From NCBI GenBank assembly GCA_020047885.1, contig JAIFNF010000107.1, positions 1 through 5,878 of the forward strand: a stretch of 5,878 bases of DNA, written 5' to 3'. Positions 1 to 4,554 of this stretch are shown here, one piece after another. The stretch's first letter is position 1. Each line of letters opens with the position of its first letter. This stretch comes from Gammaproteobacteria bacterium (GTDB lineage Bacteria > Pseudomonadota > Gammaproteobacteria > Competibacterales > Competibacteraceae). The notes beneath the pieces are model-generated. The model did no database searches, was not told where the DNA came from, and saw only the letters and a program-made list of their open reading frames with translations. Position numbers and translations under genes: made by a program.

Positions 1-2
1 AC

Positions 3-578
3 ATCAATATTTTTTTAGATACCCTTAAAGATGTTCCAAATCTTACCGTATACAATCCAACAGAGGATCTTCTGCGCCTTAAGAATACGGAGGGAATTCT
101 GTATTGGATGACGGATACACACTGGAATGACAGAGGTAGTTTCTTGGCCTACTCTGGTTTTTTAAAGCTTTTCGGCTTGCCCGTTCCGCAAATAGAATTC
201 CAACATGGTTCTACCCACAGTGGCGACCTTATACATATTTCTAAATTAAAAGAATTTCCACTGCATGCAGAGGATAATTGGGATGTTATTTGGGTCAATA
301 AGCCAGTGTGGACAGAAACAGAAATACCAAATCAGGAAAAAACAACATTTGGCGTAGCTTCTATTGTAAGGGGTCAGAATTCCCTATCGGATGAGTATAT
401 TTGGGTCGTCGGCGACTCATTCACTTCTTCATTAAGGAAGTACTTTAATGCGACATTTAAAGAAGTCCGCTATATTGGACACTGGAGCAGAAAACTCAAA
501 GAGTTGCCTGGCGATCTGGTTAGGGCAGATAGAAAGCCAGACATGGTTATTATTGTCAGAGTGGAGCGGTCATTTTAA
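3..578 (+). CDS. AlgX/AlgJ-like SGNH O-acyltransferase, C-terminal part (5' end outside window)
   Basis: The frame is open from the window edge, so only the last 191 residues are seen. Two hallmarks of the alginate O-acetyltransferase family AlgX/AlgJ are present in the right order: a TDTHWN motif (Asp codon at 114, His codon at 120), supplying the catalytic Asp-His pair, and a later GDSF motif (Ser codon at 417), supplying the nucleophile. The ending KPDMVIIVRVERSF also fits the family. Such proteins act in the periplasm and transfer acetyl groups to exported polysaccharide; the substrate here cannot be told. AlgX-like proteins usually have roughly 350-480 residues, so about half or more is missing. 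The ATG at 108 is internal, since homologous sequence continues upstream of it. Base composition is clearly AT-richer than the right half of the window, and an attC-like hairpin follows 35 bp after the stop, so it may be the gene of an integron cassette. Family call good; exact role unknown. Confidence 0.82.
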   Translation: MNIFLDTLKDVPNLTVYNPTEDLLRLKNTEGILYWMTDTHWNDRGSFLAYSGFLKLFGLPVPQIEFQHGSTHSGDLIHISKLKEFPLHAEDNWDVIWVNKPVWTETEIPNQEKTTFGVASIVRGQNSLSDEYIWVVGDSFTSSLRKYFNATFKEVRYIGHWSRKLKELPGDLVRADRKPDMVIIVRVERSF

Positions 579-613
579 TTGGCGTAGTCGAAGGCATAGC
601 AAAAGGCATTAAC

Positions 614-684
614 AGCTAACAAGGCGCCGCACTGGACGGCAATTCTGCTTCGCTCCATTGCTGCCAGTGAGCTTAGTTTTAGGC
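614..684 (+). other. attC-like site 1 (integron cassette recombination site, right box degenerate)
   Basis: The left box AGCTAAC (614-620) is followed by an imperfect hairpin. CACTGG (630-635), an unpaired A (636) and CGGCAAT (637-643) pair with ATTGCTG (657-663) and CCAGTG (664-669), with one G-T wobble. This gives 13 pairs with a single extrahelical base, as in attC stems. AAG (621-623) can pair with CTT (672-674) as the L boxes. The right box TTTAGGC (678-684) differs from GTTAGGC only at the G next to the expected crossover, so the site may be inactive. It sits between the end of the acyltransferase gene and the next small gene, as expected of a cassette border. Confidence 0.6.
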
Positions 685-719
685 GGTTTCAACGGCAGTC
701 AGGATGGTTGGGGAGTGGA

Positions 720-749
720 TTGACTTTTTACCCCTCGGCCCCGTACTCT
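720..749 (+). promoter_or_regulatory. possible promoter for the 103-aa gene
   Basis: TTGACT (720-725) is a near-consensus -35 hexamer. TACTCT (744-749), 18 bp downstream, is a weak -10 matching TATAAT at three positions. It lies in the unusually long 125-bp leader between attC-like site 1 and the ATG at 810. Weak call, based on hexamers only. Confidence 0.25.
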
Positions 750-809
750 GGCGAGGTCACTTTCGTGGGTTGGATCCCTAGAAAATCTGCTCTTTAGAGG
801 GGGATATCG

Positions 810-1121
810 ATGAAACCACTGAAACACATCACATATAGCCGTCTGTACGAAGTTGGGGTTAAAGCAATGCTGGTGATTGGACACCTTGCCCATTCCTATG
901 ACCTTCTCGAAACGCTAATGCGCGACGCGAGTAAGGACTACGTCAGGCAGCTTGGTAAATACCTCCATACCGATGACCCAATCATGGTCGCCCACTCGGA
1001 AATCGCCTCGCGATTTTTGCACCTACCATTGAACAACTTTTTTGACAAGGTCGGAGCAATGCGTGTCCGGAATGTTCGGGGTGGGTATTCCAACGTAGCG
1101 GTCTGGAAGCGCATCAAGTAG
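810..1121 (+). CDS. hypothetical cassette protein, 103 aa
   Basis: I do not recognise this protein. The ATG at 810 has a strong Shine-Dalgarno sequence, AGAGGGGG at 796-803, with a 6-base spacer, and the frame ends at TAG 1119-1121. The product is a small, basic, probably soluble protein with no clear signal peptide. Its N-terminal third has a short hydrophobic run (VKAMLVIGHLAHSYDLL) too weak to call a membrane helix; the C-terminal third is rich in Arg, Lys and Asn (VGAMRVRNVRGGYSN). It lies between attC-like sites 1 and 2, so it is probably the gene of a single-gene cassette; unknown ORFs are the commonest content of chromosomal integron cassettes. The good ribosome binding site and placement support a real gene; function is open. 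Confidence 0.6.
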   Translation: MKPLKHITYSRLYEVGVKAMLVIGHLAHSYDLLETLMRDASKDYVRQLGKYLHTDDPIMVAHSEIASRFLHLPLNNFFDKVGAMRVRNVRGGYSNVAVWKRIK

Positions 1122-1129
1122 TCACTACT

Positions 1130-1198
1130 GGCTAACAGCAGTTGCGTAGTTTGGGTTGCCAAAAGGTGGCAACCTAACCTTTAATCAACCGGTTTAAC
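1130..1198 (+). other. attC-like site 2 (hairpin between cassette ORFs)
   Basis: The left box GGCTAAC (1130-1136) begins 8 bases after the stop of the preceding gene. The right box GTTTAAC (1192-1198) ends 9 bases before the ATG of the toxin gene. Between them GGTTGCC (1154-1160) pairs perfectly with GGCAACC (1168-1174), extended by GTT·AAT-type pairing, and GTTG (1141-1144) can pair with CAAC (1186-1189). Size (69 bp) and placement suit an attC site. The right box departs from GTTRRRY at one position and the middle of the stem is irregular, so this is the least secure of the three hairpins. A T-tract is lacking, so a simple terminator is less likely. Confidence 0.42.
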
Positions 1199-1207
1199 AG
1201 TCATTGG

Positions 1208-1486
1208 ATGAGCATGAGCTTTACATGGGATACGAAAAAGGCTATAGCAAACCACCGCAAGCACGGTGTCAGCTTTGAAGAAGCATCTAGCGCGTTGCGT
1301 GATACTTTTTCTGCTACTGCACACGATCCTGATCATTCGGAAAATGAGGATCGTTTTGTGACATTTGGCGTTTCCTCGCGGGGCCGTTTGCTTGCGGTAT
1401 CTCATACGGAGCGCGGAAATTCAATTCGAATCATATCTGCACGATTAGCAACAAATGCTGAGAGGCAAATTTATGAAGAAGGTTAA
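1208..1486 (+). CDS. brnT: BrnT-family type II toxin (DUF497)
   Basis: This 92-aa protein has the full BrnT/DUF497 pattern. The N-terminal segment FTWDTKKAIANHRKHGVSFE (residues 5-24) is followed by a variable acidic loop with HSENEDRF (43-50). The C-terminal block then runs GRLLAVSHTERG (59-70) and IRIISARLAT (73-82), ending in ERQIYEEG. BrnT toxins have a RelE-like ribonuclease fold and block growth by cleaving RNA until bound by the partner antitoxin; activity here is inferred from family. Full length compared with the usual 90-100 residues. The ATG at 1208 is used, but the ATG at 1214 is equally possible because neither has a strong ribosome binding site. The last 14 bases overlap the antitoxin gene, giving the toxin-first order typical of brnTA. 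It lies between attC-like sites 2 and 3, so it is probably one toxin-antitoxin cassette. Confidence 0.9.
   Translation: MSMSFTWDTKKAIANHRKHGVSFEEASSALRDTFSATAHDPDHSENEDRFVTFGVSSRGRLLAVSHTERGNSIRIISARLATNAERQIYEEG
1460..1465 (+). promoter_or_regulatory. ribosome binding site fixing the antitoxin start
   Basis: GAGAGG lies inside the toxin gene with a 7-base spacer to the ATG at 1473. The in-frame ATG at 1455 lies upstream of this site and has nothing comparable, so 1473 is the better start. Confidence 0.6.
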
Positions 1487-1709
1487 GTCAGCAATGGCGG
1501 ATGAACTTCGCCCTGAATATAAAAGGTCAGACTTTGGAGAAATTGTTCGTGGCAAATACGCGAATCGCATCAAAGAAGAAAGTAATGTTGTCCTCCTTGA
1601 ACCAGATATCGCACAAGCTTTCCCAAACGACCAAGCTGTGAACAAAGCACTTCGGTATCTACTGGAAATAGCTGAAGCCTCCAGTCGCCTAACCGGCCGT
1701 TGCACCTGA
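1473..1709 (+). CDS. antitoxin partner of BrnT, ribbon-helix-helix-like
   Basis: This 78-aa protein is encoded directly after, and overlapping, the BrnT toxin. The N-terminal part MADELRPEYKRSDFGEIVRG (residues 8-27) is a segment common in antitoxins next to DUF497 toxins, likely the toxin-binding arm. The C-terminal part has a strand-helix-helix pattern: SNVVLLEP, then DIAQAFP, then the helix NDQAVNKALRYLLEIAEA (52-69). This fits a ribbon-helix-helix DNA-binding fold, so the protein probably neutralises the toxin and autorepresses the operon (family inference). It is not a textbook BrnA sequence, so no symbol is given. The last residues (TGRCT) are encoded inside attC-like site 3, and the stop 1707-1709 falls in its hairpin. 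The tail may therefore have been added by cassette DNA. Confidence 0.8.
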   Translation: MKKVKSAMADELRPEYKRSDFGEIVRGKYANRIKEESNVVLLEPDIAQAFPNDQAVNKALRYLLEIAEASSRLTGRCT

Positions 1710-1743
1710 CCGTGCTGCGCACGGCAGATGAACGAAGTCGATC
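1687..1743 (+). other. attC-like site 3 with intact left half and damaged right box
   Basis: GCCTAAC (1687-1693) is a perfect left core box (RYYYAAC). A long imperfect hairpin follows. GTT (1699-1701), an extra G, CA, a C-A mismatch, CTG (1706-1708), an unpaired A (1709) and CCGTGC (1710-1715) pair with GCACGG (1719-1724), CAG, TG and AAC (1731-1733) around a TGC loop. The extrahelical bases on one arm are characteristic of attC. Where GTTRRRY is expected, only GTCGATC (1737-1743) is found, five of seven positions. The site marks the end of the cassette-like DNA; GC-rich chromosomal genes follow. Confidence 0.62.
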
Positions 1744-1820
1744 GATGCCACGCGATGATTCAGAGCAAGCCCATCCCGGCAGTCCGCCAAAGACTCACTT
1801 CACCTACCAGGAATCCGGCC

Positions 1821-2222
1821 ATGTACACCGTTTGCGTCCGCGATCACTTCATGATCGCCCACAGCTTCCGAGGCGAGACTTTTGGTCCTGCTCAGCGCCT
1901 GCACGGAGCGACCTATGTTGTTGATCTGGAACTGCGCCGACCCGAACTCGACCCGGACGGGGTGGTGGTCGACATCGGCAAACTCAGCGCCGCGTTACGC
2001 GAAGCGCTGGAGGAACTGAACTACCGCAATCTCGACGAGTTGCCGCAATTCGCCGGACATAACACCACGACCGAGGCGCTGGCGCGGGTGATTTTTGATC
2101 GGATCGCGATGTGGATCGAAGATGGGCAATTGGGAACCGGCGCCGCCGGACTCAGTTCGATGCGCGTCACCCTGCATGAATCACATCTGGCCTGGGCTGC
2201 CTATGAGGGATCGTTGCCGTGA
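1821..2222 (+). CDS. PTPS/QueD-family paralog with altered active site, first gene of glycosyltransferase operon
   Basis: This 133-aa protein is of the 6-pyruvoyl-tetrahydropterin synthase / 6-carboxy-tetrahydropterin synthase fold. The ATG at 1821 has AGGA (1809-1812) 8 bases upstream; the frame is open further upstream, but that stretch looks non-coding. Compared with E. coli QueD, the first zinc histidine is present (H14 in MIAHSF) and so is the second (H28 in RLHGAT). The third is alanine (A30, where the family has HGH). The catalytic Cys is alanine (A24), and the Asp-His pair is Asn-Tyr (N67, Y68 in ELNYRNLDE). The Glu that anchors the pterin ring appears kept (E120 in TLHES), as is the TTTEALA segment. 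Pterin binding is thus plausible, but ordinary zinc-dependent chemistry is not. Its stop overlaps the glycosyltransferase start (GTGA), so the two are coupled. Annotation as a plain QueD would overstate what is visible; function unknown. Confidence 0.85.
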   Translation: MYTVCVRDHFMIAHSFRGETFGPAQRLHGATYVVDLELRRPELDPDGVVVDIGKLSAALREALEELNYRNLDELPQFAGHNTTTEALARVIFDRIAMWIEDGQLGTGAAGLSSMRVTLHESHLAWAAYEGSLP

Positions 2223-3301
2223 AGTCGGCGTATTTCCTGATCCCTGGCGATCCCGAAACCCGTACCGGCGGCTATCTCTATGATCGCCGGATCATGACTG
2301 GATTGAGAGAACTCGGCTGGCAGGTCGCCTTACGCCGGTTAAGCGCGGCGTTTCCACTGCCGGACTCTGCTGATTTACAAGATGCTGACGCAGTGTTGGC
2401 TGCGTTGCCGGAGCAGGCGCTGGTCGTGATCGACGGGCTGGCGCTGGGAGCCATGCCGGGTGTGGCCGCCGCGCACCGGGAGCGGCTACGACTGGTCGGG
2501 CTGGTGCATCACCCGCTGGCGCTGGAAACCGGACTCGACCCGTCACAGCAACAGCAGTTTTACGCCAGCGAACGCGAGGCCCTGCGCCAGGTCCGGCAGA
2601 TCATCGTCACCAGTCCCAGCACCGGACGGGCGCTAACTGACTATGCGGTGACTGCGGAGCGCTGTGCGGTAGTGCCGCCGGGGACTGACGCCGCGCCCTT
2701 GGCCATTGGTTCAGGCGGCGGCGAAGTCGCGTTGCTGTGCGCCGCCAGCCTGACCCCGCGCAAGGGCCATGCCGTGCTGTTTCGGGCGCTGGCCGGACTC
2801 AAACAGTACGGCTGGCGGTTGCAGTGCGCGGGTAGCCCGACGCTGGATCCGGCGACCGCCGCCGGCTTGCAGGCGCTGATTCATGATCTGGGATTGACCG
2901 GGCGGGTTGAACTGCTCGGCGAACTGGACACGGCGGCGCTGATGGCGGCTTACCACCAGGCGGATGTTTTCGTCCTGCCATCCTTCCATGAAGGCTACGG
3001 CATGGTGCTGGCTGAGGCGCTGGCGCGGGGCCTGCCGATCATCAGCACGACGGCCGGGGCGATCCCCGACACCGTGCCGGCGGACGCCGGGCTGCTGGTT
3101 CCACCCGGCGATGTAGCGGCGCTCACTGAAGCGTTGCGGCGGATGCTGAATGAACCGGAACTGCGGCAAAAACTCGCCGCTGGAGCGCGGGTTGCCCGGC
3201 AAACTCTGCCCGATTGGCCGCAGGTCTGCGCTCAATTTGCGGCAACGCTGGGACTGGCTGGCGCTGCGCGAACCGGCCGATGCAGCGGCCCGCTGCCCTG
3301 A
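2219..3301 (+). CDS. GT4-family glycosyltransferase
   Basis: A 360-aa retaining glycosyltransferase of the GT-B fold. The N-terminal acceptor domain opens with FLIPGDPETRTGGYLYDRRI (residues 6-25). The donor domain has PPGTD (153-157), SLTPRKGH (177-184), and the signature EGYGMVLAE (258-266) supplying the E-x7-E pair, followed by GLPIISTTAGAIPDTV and GLLVPPGD. It would transfer a sugar from a nucleotide-sugar donor in the cytoplasm; no membrane segment is seen. Acceptor and donor cannot be read from the sequence. It starts at a GTG whose last two bases belong to the stop of the PTPS paralog, so the two are very likely made together. That makes a pterin or related small molecule a candidate acceptor (inference). 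The last 20 or so residues (GLAGAARTGRCSGPLP) are encoded in DNA that, in another frame, codes for the methyltransferase N-terminus, so the native C-terminus may have been extended. Confidence 0.9.
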   Translation: MKSAYFLIPGDPETRTGGYLYDRRIMTGLRELGWQVALRRLSAAFPLPDSADLQDADAVLAALPEQALVVIDGLALGAMPGVAAAHRERLRLVGLVHHPLALETGLDPSQQQQFYASEREALRQVRQIIVTSPSTGRALTDYAVTAERCAVVPPGTDAAPLAIGSGGGEVALLCAASLTPRKGHAVLFRALAGLKQYGWRLQCAGSPTLDPATAAGLQALIHDLGLTGRVELLGELDTAALMAAYHQADVFVLPSFHEGYGMVLAEALARGLPIISTTAGAIPDTVPADAGLLVPPGDVAALTEALRRMLNEPELRQKLAAGARVARQTLPDWPQVCAQFAATLGLAGAARTGRCSGPLP

Positions 3302-4040
3302 ACTGACCGCGCAACTGATCGCCTGGCGACGGCAACCAGGCTTTTTGTCAGTCCTGGATTTGGGCAGCGGAACCGGGGCTAATCTTCGCTTTCTGGCGCC
3401 GTTGCTCGGTGAGCAGCAACATTGGCGGCTGGTGGATGCTGATCCGGCGCTGCTGGCCGATGGCGCAGCCCGCTCTGCTGATCTTGCCGGGGTGGCGGTG
3501 GAGCGGCTCTGCCTCGATTTGACCGATAGTTGGGAGCGCCTGGAAGCGGTAAAGCCAACCTTGGTCACGGCCTCGGCGCTGCTGGATCTGGTGTCCGCCG
3601 ACTGGCTGGAACGACTGGCCCAGCGTTGTCAGACTTGGCGGGCGGCGGTGCTGATCGTTCTCAGCTACGCCGGAACGATTATCTGGGAACCCGCGCTGGC
3701 CGACGATCGCCGGGTTTGCGCCTGGCTGAATCGTCATCAACGAACCGACAAGGGCTTTGGCCCGGCGCTTGGCCCCAAGGCCGCGCCCGCATTGGCGGCA
3801 TGGCTGGCCAATCGGGGTTATCAGGTGACGTTACGACCCAGCCCGTGGCGGTTGGGAGCGGAACATGCCGCCCTGCAAACCGCGCTGCTGGCGGGTTGGG
3901 TCGATGCAGCCCAGGAGATTGCGCCGAACCGGGCGGGTAAATTAACCGCCTGGGCGAATCAGCGCCGGGCCTGGATCGAACAAGGCCAGTCGCGATTGAC
4001 CGTCGGTCACTGGGATCTGTTTGCTACCCTCAAGGCTTAA
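3237..4040 (+). CDS. class I SAM-dependent methyltransferase
   Basis: This frame encodes a Rossmann-fold methyltransferase. Motif I VLDLGSGTGANLRF is encoded from 3351. It is followed by the acidic motif WRLVDADPALL, an LVTASALLDLVS segment (motif IV region), and a C-terminal part with GFGPALGPKAAPALAAWLA and a conserved-looking tryptophan-rich end. The start is unclear. The recognisable protein begins about WLALREPADAAAR (encoded from 3255). The only ATG (3150) would overlap the glycosyltransferase by 152 bp with shadow-like sequence. TTG at 3237 gives a sensible N-terminus and a 65-bp overlap, but only a weak CAGG 12 bases upstream. Third gene of the PTPS-paralog/glycosyltransferase operon, probably translated from the same message. 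Substrate unknown; a sugar hydroxyl or pterin position is a guess from context. Its stop lies 11 bp inside the convergent gene on the other strand. Confidence 0.82.
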   Translation: MRQRWDWLALREPADAAARCPELTAQLIAWRRQPGFLSVLDLGSGTGANLRFLAPLLGEQQHWRLVDADPALLADGAARSADLAGVAVERLCLDLTDSWERLEAVKPTLVTASALLDLVSADWLERLAQRCQTWRAAVLIVLSYAGTIIWEPALADDRRVCAWLNRHQRTDKGFGPALGPKAAPALAAWLANRGYQVTLRPSPWRLGAEHAALQTALLAGWVDAAQEIAPNRAGKLTAWANQRRAWIEQGQSRLTVGHWDLFATLKA

Positions 4041-4554
4041 ACCGAATCGCATAGGTCGCGCCCTGGCCGCGTGATTCGTCAATCCGCATACTGATCGCAA
4101 GCACCTGTTCCCGCCACGCCACCGCACGGTCGGCGGTCAATTCCGCCCAAAACCGTTCAAACAGCAACCGGGCCAGATTTTCAGCGGTGATGTTGTCCAT
4201 TTCCAGCATCGCTACCTCGTCCGCCGGCAACACATAGCGTTTGCCGCACAGGCGAAAAGCGCATTCCCCATCCTCGGCGGGCAACGCTTCCAGCCACGGA
4301 TTGCCGGTGGCGATCAGCACCTTTTCATCCCACTGATCGCAGACGGTCTTTAACGCCCGCTTAAACACCTCGTAACTGAGCATCTGCGTCAGCGCCGGCT
4401 CGATCAATTCTACGGTCAGCTCGACCTGGTAGTTATGCCCATGCAGGCGTTCCTTGCCGCCATCGGGGAACACGGTCATGTGCGCCGCCGAAAATTTGAA
4501 ATGGTCCTTGCGGATATGAATCAGCCAGTGCTGCTGGCCATTGCGCCCGATCAT
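4030..4554 (-). CDS. PTPS/6-carboxytetrahydropterin-synthase-family protein, zinc site intact, no catalytic Cys
   Basis: This 174-aa protein of the PTPS/QueD fold is longer than E. coli QueD (about 120 aa) through an insertion around residues 80-115. All three zinc histidines are in place: H25 in FKFSAAH, and H38 and H40 in RLHGHNY. The substrate-anchoring Glu fits E160 in RIDESRG, and [12 protein letters not shown] (120-131) matches the family's N-x-T-x-E segment. The usual Cys four residues before HGH is Lys (K34), with Glu next to it (E35), and the Asp-His pair reads D76-E77. In PTPS-III enzymes a Glu replaces or accompanies that Cys and the product is 6-hydroxymethyl-dihydropterin, bypassing FolB; this protein could be of that kind, but the Glu is offset by one. 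The ATG overlaps the folE2 stop (ATGA), so it probably uses the FolE2 product, 7,8-dihydroneopterin triphosphate. QueD in queuosine synthesis is the main alternative. Confidence 0.88.
   Translation of the reverse strand: MIGRNGQQHWLIHIRKDHFKFSAAHMTVFPDGGKERLHGHNYQVELTVELIEPALTQMLSYEVFKRALKTVCDQWDEKVLIATGNPWLEALPAEDGECAFRLCGKRYVLPADEVAMLEMDNITAENLARLLFERFWAELTADRAVAWREQVLAISMRIDESRGQGATYAIRFKP

Noticed and set aside
1154..1174. Perfect 7-bp hairpin GGTTGCC/GGCAACC as a rho-independent terminator
   Set aside because: It is not followed by a T-tract (TAACC follows) and it sits between AAC/GTT boxes, so an attC-like reading explains it better.
1710..1724. CCGTGC-TGC-GCACGG hairpin as a terminator of the toxin-antitoxin unit
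   Set aside because: There is no T-run after it, and the stem extends outward with extrahelical bases as in attC.
1728..1820. Upstream extension of the PTPS paralog to ATG 1728
   Set aside because: The extra 31 residues have no family resemblance, lie partly in the attC-like hairpin, and the ATG at 1821 has a properly spaced AGGA and starts at the usual family N-terminus.
3150..3236. Methyltransferase start at ATG 3150
   Set aside because: The 29 residues before the TTG look like an out-of-frame reading of the conserved glycosyltransferase C-terminal region and would need a 152-bp overlap.
2711..3568. Long open frame on the minus strand opposite the glycosyltransferase and methyltransferase
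   Set aside because: Its translation is low-complexity and rich in Arg, Gln, Ser and Pro, typical of an antisense shadow of GC-rich genes; both opposing genes have clear family motifs.
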